Shown here: positions 1 through 9,191 of the stretch, piece by piece | How the letters are laid out: every line of letters begins with the position of its first letter | How positions within the stretch are numbered: the first letter of the stretch is position 1 | Source of the DNA: Mayfieldus sp963781495 | GTDB taxonomy: Bacteria > Actinomycetota > Thermoleophilia > Solirubrobacterales > 70-9 | NCBI GenBank assembly: GCA_963781495.1 | Contig: CAWAFX010000002.1 | Coordinates: forward strand, 1,364,001-1,428,000 | DNA: 64,000 bases | Reading direction: 5' to 3' | Notes under the pieces: model-generated | Database searches by the model: none | Seen by the model: the letters and a program-made list of their open reading frames with translations, nothing else | Told to the model about the DNA's origin: nothing | Program-made: the position numbers and the translations under genes

Positions 1-1142
1 TGGAGCTGGCCGCCCGCGGCGGCGCCCCGGTCGTCGGCTTCGTCGAGTCCGGCGGGGCGCGCCTGCAGGAGGGGCATGCGGCGCTCGCGGGTTACGGGCG
101 CATCTTCCGCCGCAGCGTCGAGCTCTCGGCCTCGGTGCCGCAGGTCTCGATCGTCTGCGGCGTCTCGGCCGGCGGCGGCGCCTATTCGCCGGCGCTGACC
201 GACTTCGTCGTCATGACCGAGCGCGGGCGGATGTTCCTGACCGGCCCGCGGGTCGTTCGGGCGGCGCTCGGCGAGGAGGTGACGATGGAGGAGCTCGGCG
301 GGGCCCAGGTCCAGGGCCGCAACGGCGTCGCCCAGTTCACGGTCGGCGACGAGGCCGAGGCCGCCGAGCTGGCACGGCAGCTGCTCGGGCTGCTCCCAGG
401 CCGGCTGGGTGAGCTTCCGCCGCGCTGGATCCCGGAGCCGCCGAGCGCCGATCCGGCGCGAACGGTGCCGGCCGAGGCGCGCAAGGTCTACGACGTTCGC
501 GACGTGATCGCCGCCTGCGTCGACTCGGGACAGCTGCTCGAGGTCTCGCCCCGCTGGGCGTCGAACATGGTCACCGCGATCTGCCGCATCGACGGTCGGC
601 CGGTCGGGGTGATCGCCAACCAGCCGCGGCGCCTGGCGGGCGTGATCGACGCCCCCGCGGCCGAGAAGGCGAGCGACTTCATCTGGCGCTGCGAGCGCTT
701 CCGCCTGCCGCTGGTCGTCTTCGTCGACACGCCCGGTTTCATGCCCGGCCTGCGGCAGGAGACCAACGCGGTGATTCGTCACGGAGCCAACCTGCTGCGT
801 TCCTTCGCCGGCGCCTCGGTGCCGAAGCTGACCGTGGTCCTGCGCAAGGCCTATGGCGGCGCCGTGATCACGATGAACTCGCTCCAGCTCGGGGCCGACG
901 TCGCCTTTGCCTGGCCGGGGGCCGAGATCGGGATCATGGCCGCCCGCCAGGCAGTCGAGATCGTCAACCGCCGCGAGCTGGAGGCGGACGGCGACATCGG
1001 GGCTGCGCTCGAGCAGGCCTATCGCGAGCAGCACCTCAGCGCCGCGACCGCCGCCGCGAGCGGCTTCGTCGACGAGGTGATCGAGCCGTCGCAGACCTAT
1101 ACCCGCCTGGCGAGGGCACTGGAATGGCTGCAGCCCGGATAG
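1..1142 (+). CDS. acyl-CoA carboxylase, carboxyltransferase (beta) subunit, 5' truncated by window edge
   Basis: The reading frame is open from base 3, so the gene starts outside the window; 379 residues are visible. It transfers a carboxyl group from carboxybiotin to an acyl-CoA (acetyl- or propionyl-CoA). Family hallmarks are seen: VESGGARLQEG near the visible N-terminus, the oxyanion-hole glycines in GGGAYSPALTDF, and the C-terminal-half motifs VDTPGFMPG and KAYGGAVITM. The family is usually about 510-550 residues, so roughly a quarter is missing. The stop lies inside the next gene (19-nt overlap), which implies an operon with the SGNH, MaoC and enoyl reductase genes. That suggests fatty-acid precursor supply, but substrate choice cannot be read from the sequence. 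Confidence 0.93.
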   Translation, partial: ELAARGGAPVVGFVESGGARLQEGHAALAGYGRIFRRSVELSASVPQVSIVCGVSAGGGAYSPALTDFVVMTERGRMFLTGPRVVRAALGEEVTMEELGGAQVQGRNGVAQFTVGDEAEAAELARQLLGLLPGRLGELPPRWIPEPPSADPARTVPAEARKVYDVRDVIAACVDSGQLLEVSPRWASNMVTAICRIDGRPVGVIANQPRRLAGVIDAPAAEKASDFIWRCERFRLPLVVFVDTPGFMPGLRQETNAVIRHGANLLRSFAGASVPKLTVVLRKAYGGAVITMNSLQLGADVAFAWPGAEIGIMAARQAVEIVNRRELEADGDIGAALEQAYREQHLSAATAAASGFVDEVIEPSQTYTRLARALEWLQPG

Positions 1143-1735
1143 CCAGCTACGTCGCGATGGGCGACAGCTTCACGGCCGGCGCCGGCTGCCCCCAGGGCAG
1201 CCGCTGGACCGACCGCCTGGCGCGGGCCCTGAACGGTGACGGCGAGCTTGCGTACCGCAACCTGGCCCAGGACGGGGCGACCAGCGCCGAGGTGTTGCGA
1301 CAGCTGGGGCCGGCGCTGGAGGCAGAGCCCGACCTGGTGACGCTGATCTGCGGCGTCAACGACGTCCTCTTCTCGACCCGTCCCGACATCGACCGCTACA
1401 CCGAGCGCCTCGGGGAGATGTTCGAGCGCCTGAGCTCGCCGCGGACGCTGATCGTCACCGCGACCGCCCCCGAAAGCCTTCACTTTCTCGATCTGGGCCC
1501 GCGCTCGGAGCGCCGCGTCCGCTCCGGCCTGCGGTCGATGAACGAGCAGACCCGGCGCCTGGCGGCCGAGCATGGCGTCAGCTGCCTCGAGGTCAGCGGC
1601 CATCCGGGCCTCGACGAACCCCGCAACTTCCAGGCCGACGGTCTGCACCCGTCGGTGCTGGGGCACGCCCGGGCGGCGGCGTCGTTCGCGTCGCTGATCG
1701 AGAAGGCAAGCCTGACCACCGCCAAGGAGGCATGA
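1124..1735 (+). CDS. SGNH/GDSL-family hydrolase
   Basis: 203 residues. The block I motif GDSFTAG with the nucleophilic serine lies at about residues 13-19. Block III GVND is near residue 77, and the C-terminal DGLHPS supplies the catalytic Asp and His. This is the complete SGNH esterase/lipase signature in a minimal-length domain. No signal peptide is evident, so it is probably a cytoplasmic esterase or thioesterase-like enzyme; the substrate is unknown. The ATG overlaps the carboxylase gene by 19 nt, and the MaoC gene follows after 1 nt, so the genes are probably translationally coupled in a lipid operon. Confidence 0.88.
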   Translation: MAAARIASYVAMGDSFTAGAGCPQGSRWTDRLARALNGDGELAYRNLAQDGATSAEVLRQLGPALEAEPDLVTLICGVNDVLFSTRPDIDRYTERLGEMFERLSSPRTLIVTATAPESLHFLDLGPRSERRVRSGLRSMNEQTRRLAAEHGVSCLEVSGHPGLDEPRNFQADGLHPSVLGHARAAASFASLIEKASLTTAKEA

Positions 1736-1736
1736 G

Positions 1737-2246
1737 ATGAGCCAGGAGTTCGCGCCGCGGCGCGATTTCGACCAGCTGCAGCGGGGCGAGGCATTCTCGA
1801 CCGCGGGCCGCACGATCACCGAGGCCGACCTGGTCTCGTTCTCGGCCCTGACCGGAGACCGCCATCCGCTGCACGCCGACGCGACCTGGGCCGACCGCAG
1901 CCGCTTCGGGGGCCGGGTCGCGCACGGGATGATGCTGCTGTCCTACGCGGTCGGCCTGGCGCCGTTCGACCCCTCCCGGGTCGTGGCCCTGCGGGGGATC
2001 GACGCGGTCAGCTTCCGCCATCCGGTGCGGATCGGCGACACCGTCCACCTCGAGGGCGAGGTCAACGAGCTGCGCGAGGTCGATGCCGAGACCGGACTGG
2101 TGACCTTCGGCTGGCGGATCGTCAACCAGCGCGACGAGACCGCGGTGCGGGCCCGGGTCAAGGCTCTCTGGCGACGCGGCGACGAGCCGGCGCAGGACGA
2201 GCCGGCCGAACGCGATGACTCCGAGCCCGCGGAGGTGTACCTGTGA
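1737..2246 (+). CDS. MaoC-like hot-dog dehydratase
   Basis: 169 residues with one hot-dog fold. The hydratase/dehydratase motif is visible around residues 37-45: FSALTGDRHPLH, with the Asp and the His five residues later that do the catalysis. It is followed by the conserved RVAHGMM. Such proteins hydrate enoyl thioesters or dehydrate 3-hydroxyacyl thioesters; in actinobacterial type II fatty acid synthesis the HadAB dehydratase is of this family. Its position directly before an InhA/FabI-like enoyl reductase (4-nt overlap) fits a dehydratase-reductase pair acting on consecutive steps. The acidic C-terminal tail (about residues 145-169) is outside the fold. Confidence 0.85.
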   Translation: MSQEFAPRRDFDQLQRGEAFSTAGRTITEADLVSFSALTGDRHPLHADATWADRSRFGGRVAHGMMLLSYAVGLAPFDPSRVVALRGIDAVSFRHPVRIGDTVHLEGEVNELREVDAETGLVTFGWRIVNQRDETAVRARVKALWRRGDEPAQDEPAERDDSEPAEVYL

Positions 2247-3028
2247 TCCTCGCCGGCAAGCGGATCCTGATCACCGGCGTCGTGACCCGGCACAGCATCG
2301 CCTTCGCGGTCGCCGAGCGGGCCCAGCGCCAGGGGGCGGAGGTGCTGCTGACCGGCTTCGGGCGCAGCAAGCGGATGACCGCCCGCGCGGCGGCGCGGCT
2401 GCCCGAGCCGCCGGAGGTGATCGAGCTCGACGTCAACCGCCCCGAGGACCTGGAGGCGCTGCGGGGCGAGGTCGGCCGCCGCTGGGACGGGGTCGACGGG
2501 GTCCTGCACGCGATCGCCTTCGCGCCGCCGGACGCCCTCGGCGGCGACTTCCTCGCCACACCCGCCAGCAGCGCCGAGCTCGCCTTCCGGACCAGCGCCG
2601 TCTCGCTGAAAGAGCTGGCGGCGGCGCTGACCGACCAGCTTCCCGAGGGGTCGAGCATCGTCGGGCTGGACTTCGACGCCTCGGTGGCCTGGCCGGTCTA
2701 TGACTGGATGGGGGTCTCAAAGGCGGCGCTGGAGGCAGTCAGCCGCTACCTGGCCCGCGACCTCGGTCCGCGCGGGGTGCGGGTGAACCTGATCTCCGCC
2801 GGCCCGATCGAGACCACGGCCGCCGGTGGCATCCCCGGTTTCGACGGCCTTGCCTCCGCCTGGCCGCGCCAGGCGCCGCTGGGCTGGGACAGCGACGACC
2901 CTGACCCGGTCGCCGACGCCGCCTGCTTTCTGCTCTCCGACCTCTCGCGCGCGGTGACCGGCGAGATCCTCCACGTCGACGGCGGATTCCATGCCGTTGG
3001 CGCCGCCAAGGCGGCAGTCGAGGTCTAG
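2243..3028 (+). CDS. fabI: enoyl-[acyl-carrier-protein] reductase, FabI/InhA type
   Basis: 261 residues, an atypical short-chain dehydrogenase. The N-terminal ITGVVTRHSIAFAVA is the divergent nucleotide-binding loop of FabI/InhA rather than the classic TGxxxGIG. The catalytic Tyr and Lys are spaced Y-x6-K (YDWMGVSK, residues 153-160), a hallmark of enoyl-ACP reductases; ordinary SDRs have Y-x3-K. SAGPIETTAA and the C-terminal GEILHVDGGFH also match InhA. The GTG start overlaps the MaoC stop (GTGA). Expected role: NADH-dependent last step of fatty-acid elongation. The stop shares the tetranucleotide CTAG with the convergent zinc-ribbon gene. Confidence 0.92.
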   Translation: MILAGKRILITGVVTRHSIAFAVAERAQRQGAEVLLTGFGRSKRMTARAAARLPEPPEVIELDVNRPEDLEALRGEVGRRWDGVDGVLHAIAFAPPDALGGDFLATPASSAELAFRTSAVSLKELAAALTDQLPEGSSIVGLDFDASVAWPVYDWMGVSKAALEAVSRYLARDLGPRGVRVNLISAGPIETTAAGGIPGFDGLASAWPRQAPLGWDSDDPDPVADAACFLLSDLSRAVTGEILHVDGGFHAVGAAKAAVEV

Positions 3029-3210
3029 AGCCCGAGCCGCGAGTGGCCGGGCTTCCAGCTGTCGTTCTGACAGCGGGGGCAGACCGGCAGGTTCGTGACC
3101 TTGGGCTCCGGCACCTCGAGCTCGTGTCCGCACTCGGCGCAGGCGAACTTCCCCGGCGTCACGGTCTCGCCAGAGAGGAAGGGATGGTGGGAGGCGTAGG
3201 GGTGCTTCAT
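3025..3210 (-). CDS. small zinc-ribbon protein
   Basis: 61 residues. Two CxxC pairs (CAEC at about residues 24-27 and CPRC at about 43-46) form a zinc-ribbon, flanked by conserved short segments; no enzymatic domain. It is the last gene of a minus-strand operon and its ATG overlaps the stop of the FAD/Fe-S oxidoreductase by 4 nt, so it is probably co-translated with it. Function unknown; a small metal-binding accessory protein of the oxidoreductase is one possibility, inferred from position only. Confidence 0.72.
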   Translation of the reverse strand: MKHPYASHHPFLSGETVTPGKFACAECGHELEVPEPKVTNLPVCPRCQNDSWKPGHSRLGL

Positions 3211-6200
3211 CGGCGGCCAAGCACCACGTCGGGATAGCCGCTCTCCGGGCGTGCCCCCGCCGGCCCTTCGCGGCCCTGCTCGAGCGCCATCTTGATCACC
3301 TGCGCGGTGTGCAGGGCGCGGCGCTCGGTGAGCTCGGCGATCTGGGTCTTGCAGGAAAAGCCGTCGGCGATCACCAGTGTCCCCTCCTCGGCTTCGCGCA
3401 CCATCGGCATCAGCCTCTGCTCGCCGATCTGGACCGAGATCTCGTGGTGGCCGCGTTCGAACCCGAACGAGCCGGCCAGTCCGCAGCAGCCGGAGTCGAG
3501 GACCTCGAAGTCGAGTCCGAGCCGCTCATAGAGCTCCTCCTCGGCGCTGGTCCCCATCACCGCCTCCTGGTGGCAATGGCCGTGGACGATCGCCTTGCGG
3601 TCGAGCTTCGGCGCCTGCCAGTCGGTGGCGTGGCGCTGCAGGAACTCGGCCAGAGTCAGGGTCTGAAGCGAGAGCCGCTTGGCGTCCTCGTCGTGGGGCA
3701 TCAGATTGGGAAGCTCGTCGCGAAACGCGGCCACGCAGCTGGGCTCGAGCCCAACCAGCGGGGTCCCGGCCTGGATATGCGGCCGCAGGGAGTTGAGTGT
3801 GCGGCGCCAGAAGCGCTTCGCCGTCTCGAGCATGCCGTAGTCGTAGAGCGGCCGCCCGCAGCAGAGCTGGGCCTCGGGCACGAGGACCCGGTAGCCGGCA
3901 TCCTCGAGGACCTCGACGGCGGCCTTCATCGGCTCGGGGTGAAGGAAGTTGTTGAAGGTGTCGGGGAAGAGGACGACCGGATCGGCTCCGGGATTGACCG
4001 CCGACCGGGCGCCGAACCAGTCGCGAAAGGTCTGCGGGGCGAAGGGCGGCATCGAGCGTTGCGGCGTCAGCCCCCCGGCGAGCGCAACCAGCTTGCGAAG
4101 CCCGGGGGTCTGGGTGAGGAGATTGGCGAGGCGCGGGAAGTGCTTGGCGATCCGGCCCCAGAACATGATCAGGCCCATCGAGTAGGCGGCCAGGGGACGC
4201 AGGCGGCGCTTGTAATAGCCGGAGAGGAACTCTGCCTTGTAGGTGGCCATGTCGACGCTGACCGGGCAGTCGCCCTTGCAGCCCTTGCAGGACAGGCAGA
4301 GGTCGAGTGCCTCGTGGACCTCGTCGGAGCGAAAGCCGTCCGAGACGGTGTCGCCCTCGAGCATCTCGTAGAGGATCCGCGCCCTGCCCCGCGTGGTGTG
4401 CATCTCGTCACGGGTCGCCATGAAGCTCGGGCACATCGTGCCGCTGTCGGTATCGCGGCACTTGCCGGCACCCACGCAGCGAAGCGCTGCGTGGGCGAAG
4501 CTGCCGCCGTCCTCGGGATAGGAAAAGTGGGTCTGGGGCTGCGGCGGGCTGTAGTCCGAGCCGAGCTTCATGTTGGAGACGATCGGATAGGGGTCGACGA
4601 CCTTGTGCGGGTTCATCCGGTTGTCGGGGTCCCAGATCGACTTCAGCTCGCGGAAGGCGTCGACCAACTCTTCGCCGTACATCCGCGGCAGCAGCTCGGC
4701 TCGCTGCTGGCCGTCGCCGTGCTCGCCCGAGAGCGAGCCCCCATACTCGACCACCAGGTCGGCCGCCTGGTCGAGGAATCGGCGCCAGGTGCGAATCCCC
4801 CCGGCGCTGCGGAGGTCGAAGTTGATTCGGCAGTGCACGCAGCCGTCGCCGAAGTGCCCGTAGAGCGCGGCCCGGTAGTCGTGCTCGGCGAGCAGCCCGC
4901 GGAAGCGCCGCAGGTATTCGCCGAGCCGCTGCGGCGGTACCGCGGCGTCCTCCCAGCCTGGCCAGTGGTCGCGCTCGCCGGGCACGTAAGAGGTGGCACC
5001 CAGACCCGCTTCCCGGACCGCCCAGAGGCGCTTTTCCTGGGCTTCGTCGTCGAAGAGCTGCATCTTCGGCGCCTCGCTGTCCTTTCCCAGCTGCGCCATG
5101 CATTCGCGGGCTCGCTCGTCGCTTTCGTCCTTGCTTTCGCCGCCGAACTCGACCAGCAGAAAGCCATCCCCGTCAGGAAGCAGCGGGATCTCGGCCAGGT
5201 GCTGCTTCTTGACGACCATGTCGTGGACCAGTCGGCGGTCGATGCCCTCGAGGCCGACCGGCCCGAAATCGAGGATCTCCGCCACGTGGTCGGCGGCACA
5301 GAAGACGTCCTCGTAGCCGAGCACCAGCAGCGAGCGGGCGGGCGGCGAGTGCACGAGGCGCACCTTGGCCTCAAGGACCGCCGCCAGGGTCCCCTCGGAG
5401 CCGACCAGGGCGCGAGCGACATGGAAACCCTTTTCGGGCAGCAACTCGTCGAGGTTGTAGCCGGAGACGCGCCGCGGGATGTCGGGGAAGCGTCCGCGGA
5501 TCAGCTCCGCATGGCGGTCGCGAAGCTCGCGCATGCGCCGATAGAGCTCACCCCGCCGCCCGCCGGCGGCGATTATCGATTCCAGCTCGTCCGGGGAGGT
5601 CCGGCCGACCCGCATCCGCAGCCCGTCGTAGGTCACGATCTCCAGCTCCTCGACGTTGTCGGAGGTCCGGCCCGCCATCACCGAATGGACTCCACAGGAG
5701 TTGTTGCCGACCATGCCGCCGAAGGTCGCGTACTCGTGAGTCGACGTATCGGGAGCGAACGTGAGGTTGAACTCCTGCTCGGTGCGGTTAGCGAGCTGGT
5801 CGCGGATCACTCCCGGCTGGACCGTTGCCGTGCGGGCCTCGGGGTCCACCTCGATGATCTCCCGCATCCGCTTCGAGAAGTCGATCACGACGGCGACGTT
5901 GGTCGTCTCCCCGGAGAGGCTCGTCGCACAGCCGCGGGAGAGGACCGGCGCGCCGTGCTCATGGCAGGCGCCGATTGCTGCGACGACGTCGTCGGCATCG
6001 GCGGGAATCACGACGCCGAGCGGGGGCTGGCGGTAATTGGAGCTGTCGTGTGAGTAGATCGCTCTGCTGGCGGCGTCGAAGCGCACCTCTCCTCGCACGA
6101 CGTCCCTCAGGCTGCGCTCGAGCGAGCGGCGGTCGATCTTCTCGATCCCCTCGGGGGCGAGCGTCTGATGGCCGCCGCCGTCCTTCCGGCGCCAAGCCGC

Positions 6201-6245
6201 GACGGCGGGATGGGTCCAGTGGCTGCGCTCGGAGCGGGCGCTCAT
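3207..6245 (-). CDS. FAD-linked oxidase fused to Fe-S/CCG-domain subunit (D-lactate/2-hydroxyacid dehydrogenase-like)
   Basis: 1012 residues. The N-terminal half is a PCMH-type FAD domain (PLGVVIPADADDVV, GCATSLSGETTN, GGMVGNNSCGVHS) followed by an FAD-oxidase C-terminal domain (YGHFGDGCVHCRINFD, SGEHGDGQQR). The C-terminal half has Fe-S cysteines (GAGKCRDTDSGTMCPSF, then CLSCKGCKGDCPVSVD) and two cysteine-rich CCG segments (QLCCGRPLYDYGM and DSGCCGLAGSFG). This is the layout of membrane-peripheral FAD/Fe-S 2-hydroxyacid oxidases that pass electrons to quinone; D-lactate, 2-hydroxyglutarate or glycolate are possible substrates. The ATG at 6245 overlaps the stop of the upstream gene (ATGA). 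The frame stays open further upstream, but that stretch lies wholly inside the neighbouring enzyme gene. Confidence 0.9.
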   Translation of the reverse strand: MSARSERSHWTHPAVAAWRRKDGGGHQTLAPEGIEKIDRRSLERSLRDVVRGEVRFDAASRAIYSHDSSNYRQPPLGVVIPADADDVVAAIGACHEHGAPVLSRGCATSLSGETTNVAVVIDFSKRMREIIEVDPEARTATVQPGVIRDQLANRTEQEFNLTFAPDTSTHEYATFGGMVGNNSCGVHSVMAGRTSDNVEELEIVTYDGLRMRVGRTSPDELESIIAAGGRRGELYRRMRELRDRHAELIRGRFPDIPRRVSGYNLDELLPEKGFHVARALVGSEGTLAAVLEAKVRLVHSPPARSLLVLGYEDVFCAADHVAEILDFGPVGLEGIDRRLVHDMVVKKQHLAEIPLLPDGDGFLLVEFGGESKDESDERARECMAQLGKDSEAPKMQLFDDEAQEKRLWAVREAGLGATSYVPGERDHWPGWEDAAVPPQRLGEYLRRFRGLLAEHDYRAALYGHFGDGCVHCRINFDLRSAGGIRTWRRFLDQAADLVVEYGGSLSGEHGDGQQRAELLPRMYGEELVDAFRELKSIWDPDNRMNPHKVVDPYPIVSNMKLGSDYSPPQPQTHFSYPEDGGSFAHAALRCVGAGKCRDTDSGTMCPSFMATRDEMHTTRGRARILYEMLEGDTVSDGFRSDEVHEALDLCLSCKGCKGDCPVSVDMATYKAEFLSGYYKRRLRPLAAYSMGLIMFWGRIAKHFPRLANLLTQTPGLRKLVALAGGLTPQRSMPPFAPQTFRDWFGARSAVNPGADPVVLFPDTFNNFLHPEPMKAAVEVLEDAGYRVLVPEAQLCCGRPLYDYGMLETAKRFWRRTLNSLRPHIQAGTPLVGLEPSCVAAFRDELPNLMPHDEDAKRLSLQTLTLAEFLQRHATDWQAPKLDRKAIVHGHCHQEAVMGTSAEEELYERLGLDFEVLDSGCCGLAGSFGFERGHHEISVQIGEQRLMPMVREAEEGTLVIADGFSCKTQIAELTERRALHTAQVIKMALEQGREGPAGARPESGYPDVVLGRR

Positions 6246-7351
6246 GCCCGGTAGGCCTCCGCTTCGGAGCGCTTCAACTCCAGGCCCAGGCCGGGGCGCT
6301 CGGGGTCCGGCGTCAGCCGTCCGTCCTGGGCAGCGAGCGAGCCGTCGAACAGCATGCGCTCGATCCGCACATGGTCGTGGAAGTACTCGAGGTGGCGCAG
6401 GCTCTGCATCGCGCAGCAGGCGTGGGCGGAGATCGCCGGCGCGCAGTGGGCCGAGAAAGGCAGCTGCGCGGCCTGCGCGATCCCGTCGACCCGCAGCAGG
6501 TTGGTGACTCCGCCGCAGCGGGTGACGTCGGCCTGCAGCACATCGACGCAGGCGCTCAGCTCGTGCAGGCCGCGCAGGCCCCACTCGTACTCGCCCGCCG
6601 CGATCTCCAGCCCCGCCGGTCCGCGGTCCCGCAGCAGCCGAAGCCCCTCGCGATCCTCGGAGCTGACCGGCTCCTCGAAATAGGCGACGCCAAACTCGCT
6701 CGCGTAGCGCTGCGCCCAGGCGAGCGCCGATTTGCGGTCGAAGGCGCCGTTGGCGTCGACCATCAGCTCCGTGTTCTCGCCGATCGCCTCGCGCGCCGCC
6801 CGCAGGCGCTGGGGATCGCGCTCCGGCTCGCGCCCGACCTTGATCTTGACCCGCGGAATCCCCTCCTGCACCCAGCTCGAGAGCTGCTCGGCGAGGCGCG
6901 CGTCGGTGTAGGAGGTAAAGCCGCCGCTGCCGTAGATCGGCACCGAGTCGTGAAAGCGCGGCAGCGCGTCGGCGAGTGCGAGCCCGAGCAGCTTCGCCTT
7001 CAGATCCCAGAGCGCGACGTCGACGGCGGAGACCGCCATCGCCCCGATCCCGGCCTGGCCGGCGTTTCGGATCGCGGCCTGCATTCGGGCCCAGGCCGCA
7101 GGCGGCGACATCGCGTCGGCGCCGGAGACGACGCCGGCCAGCTTGGAGCTGATCAGGTCCGCGACCGCGGTCTCGCCGTAGGTGTACCCGAGGCCGGTCT
7201 CGCCGCCGGCCGAGATCTCGACCACGACGATCGTGGTCGAGTCCCACTCCAGCGTCCCGTCTGACTCCGGCTCGTCGGTCGGGATCGTGTAGGCGGCGAC
7301 CTCGAGATCGTTCACTTCGACCTTCCCCGCCGCAGCCACCGCGATCGCCAT
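6242..7351 (-). CDS. enolase-superfamily enzyme (mandelate racemase/muconate lactonizing type)
   Basis: 369 residues with the N-terminal capping domain and C-terminal barrel of the mandelate racemase/muconate lactonizing enzyme family. Visible are the KxK catalytic motif (RVKIKVG), the metal ligands Asp in MVDANGAFD and Glu in YFEEPVSSED, the later Asp in LQADVTRCGG, and His in FSAHCAPAISAH. Such enzymes abstract a proton alpha to a carboxylate: dehydratases, epimerases or cycloisomerases. The ATG overlaps the stop of the TPP-enzyme gene by one base (TGATG), and the stop overlaps the FAD/Fe-S gene start. A sugar-acid dehydratase or epimerase feeding the neighbouring oxidoreductase would fit, but the substrate is not deducible. 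Confidence 0.88.
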   Translation of the reverse strand: MAIAVAAAGKVEVNDLEVAAYTIPTDEPESDGTLEWDSTTIVVVEISAGGETGLGYTYGETAVADLISSKLAGVVSGADAMSPPAAWARMQAAIRNAGQAGIGAMAVSAVDVALWDLKAKLLGLALADALPRFHDSVPIYGSGGFTSYTDARLAEQLSSWVQEGIPRVKIKVGREPERDPQRLRAAREAIGENTELMVDANGAFDRKSALAWAQRYASEFGVAYFEEPVSSEDREGLRLLRDRGPAGLEIAAGEYEWGLRGLHELSACVDVLQADVTRCGGVTNLLRVDGIAQAAQLPFSAHCAPAISAHACCAMQSLRHLEYFHDHVRIERMLFDGSLAAQDGRLTPDPERPGLGLELKRSEAEAYRA

Positions 7352-9135
7352 CAGCGCGTAACGAGTTCCTTCAGCTTGCCCTTGAAGGACTGGCGGATGA
7401 TCTGCCCGGCGCTGGGGTCGCCCTTCATCAGGGCCTTGGAGAGCGAGGTTGCCTGCTCGAGCGTGATGTGGGGCGGCAGCGGAGGTACCTCGGGATCCGT
7501 GATCGCCTCGTAGAGGACCGGGCGATCCGCCGCCAGCGCCTCGTCCCAGGCATCGCCGACCTGGTCCGGGGAGTCGACCCGGATCCCGCGCAGTCCCAGC
7601 AGCTCCGCGTAGCGGGCATAGGGGAAGTCGGGGATCACCTGCGATGCCTCGAGCTTCGGGTCGCCCGTCATCACCCTCTGCTCCCAGGTCACCTGGTTGA
7701 GGTCGTCGTTGTGCAGGACCAGCACGACCAGCTGCTTGTTCTCCCACTGCTGCCAGCGGTTGGCGATGTCGATCAGCCCGTTGATCCCGAGCATCTGCAT
7801 CGCGCCGTCGCCGATCGAGGCGATCACCGGCCGGTCCGGGAAGGCCATCTTGGCCGCGAAGGCGTAGGGCACGCCCGGGCACATCGTCGCCAGGGTGCCC
7901 GAGAGGGCTGCCTTCATCCCCTTGCGCAGCTTCAGCTGCCGCGCCCACCAGTTGGTCGCCGAACCGGAGTCGGCGCTGAGGATGCAGCGGTCGGGTAGCC
8001 GCTCGCTGAGCTCGTGGAAGACCAGCTGCGGGTTGATCGGGTCAGCGTCAATGTGTGCCTGCTCGGCCTGGATCTCCCACCAGCGCTCGACATTGGACTC
8101 GATCTCCTCGCGCCAGGCGCGGTCTTCCTTGCGCTGCAGCTGCGGGATCAGCTCCAGCAGCGTGTCGCGCGCGTCCCCGACCAGGTTGACCTCCATCGGA
8201 TAGCGGATCCCGACCATGCGGCCGTCGATGTCGATCTCGACCCCGCGCGCCTGTCCGGGCTCCGGAAGCCATTCGGAATAGGGAAAGCTGGAGCCGATCA
8301 TCAGAAACGTGTCGCAGCCCTGCATCATCTGGTCGCTGGGGATCGAGCCGAGCAGGCCGATCGAGCCGGTCACGAAGGGAAGGTCGTCGGGCAGCGCCGC
8401 GCGGCCGTTGAGTGCCTTCGCGACTCCGGCGCCGAGCAGCTCGGCGACCTCGATCACCTCGTCCGCGGCCCCCGCGGCGCCCTGACCGATCAGGATCGCG
8501 ACCTTCTGCCCGGCGTTGAGGACCTCGGCGGCGCGGCGGATTTCCCGCGCCTGGGGAATCACCCGCGAGGAGGCAGCGTCGTTGGTGCCCGTAAACACCG
8601 AGCCGTGCTCGCGCGGGGGCTCCTCATAGGGCTCCTCCTGGACGTCGTTGGGGACGATCACGCAGGTCACCGAGCGCGTCGCGCGGGCGATCTGGACCGC
8701 GCGGTCGATCAGGTGGGCGATCTGGGTCGGCTTCATGCAGACCTGGACGTACTCCGAGGCGACGTCCTTGAAGAGGCTGTCGAGGTCGACCTCCTGCTGG
8801 TAGTTGGCGCCCAGCGACGTGGTCGCCTGCTGGCCGACGATCGCGACCACCGGCTGGTGGTCGAGCTTGGCGTCGTAGAGCCCGTTGAGCAGGTGGATCG
8901 CACCGGGGCCGGAGGTCGCGAGGCAGACTCCGATCTCGCCCGTGTACTTGGCGTGGGCGGTGGCGCAGAAGGCGGCCAGCTCCTCGTGCCGCGTCTGGAT
9001 GAACTCGATCTCGTCGCCATGCTCGTGAAAGCCGCCGAGGATGCCGTTGATGCCGTCGCCCGGATAGCCGTAGATGCGCTCGACCCCGTGCTCGGCCAGG
9101 CGTCTAAGGGTGAAAGCTCCAACGGTCTCTGCCAT
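7351..9135 (-). CDS. thiamine pyrophosphate-dependent enzyme, pyruvate oxidase/acetolactate synthase-like
   Basis: 594 residues with three TPP-family domains: pyrimidine-binding (YGYPGDGINGI, RHEELAAFCA with the catalytic Glu), central, and TPP-binding (GDGAMQ about 26 residues before the HNDDLN segment, the metal-diphosphate signature). It resembles the pyruvate oxidase (PoxB-like) branch that decarboxylates 2-oxoacids. I start it at the ATG at 9135, because AGAGAGGA lies about 6 nt upstream; an in-frame start 48 nt further up has no such site. First gene of the operon with the enolase-like and FAD/Fe-S genes. A SigB-type promoter candidate lies 57 bp upstream; E. coli poxB is likewise controlled by a general stress sigma factor. 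Confidence 0.88.
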   Translation of the reverse strand: MAETVGAFTLRRLAEHGVERIYGYPGDGINGILGGFHEHGDEIEFIQTRHEELAAFCATAHAKYTGEIGVCLATSGPGAIHLLNGLYDAKLDHQPVVAIVGQQATTSLGANYQQEVDLDSLFKDVASEYVQVCMKPTQIAHLIDRAVQIARATRSVTCVIVPNDVQEEPYEEPPREHGSVFTGTNDAASSRVIPQAREIRRAAEVLNAGQKVAILIGQGAAGAADEVIEVAELLGAGVAKALNGRAALPDDLPFVTGSIGLLGSIPSDQMMQGCDTFLMIGSSFPYSEWLPEPGQARGVEIDIDGRMVGIRYPMEVNLVGDARDTLLELIPQLQRKEDRAWREEIESNVERWWEIQAEQAHIDADPINPQLVFHELSERLPDRCILSADSGSATNWWARQLKLRKGMKAALSGTLATMCPGVPYAFAAKMAFPDRPVIASIGDGAMQMLGINGLIDIANRWQQWENKQLVVLVLHNDDLNQVTWEQRVMTGDPKLEASQVIPDFPYARYAELLGLRGIRVDSPDQVGDAWDEALAADRPVLYEAITDPEVPPLPPHITLEQATSLSKALMKGDPSAGQIIRQSFKGKLKELVTR

Positions 9136-9191
9136 GCGATTCCTCTCTGAGGGGAGTTGCGACTGGGGCGGTTGCCCCGCCAACCACTCCT

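Noticed and set aside
3309..6053. A 914-codon open frame on the + strand over the FAD/Fe-S gene
   Set aside because: It is an antisense shadow in GC-rich DNA: no recognisable domain, composition of complementary codons, and the opposite strand has a complete, motif-rich enzyme.
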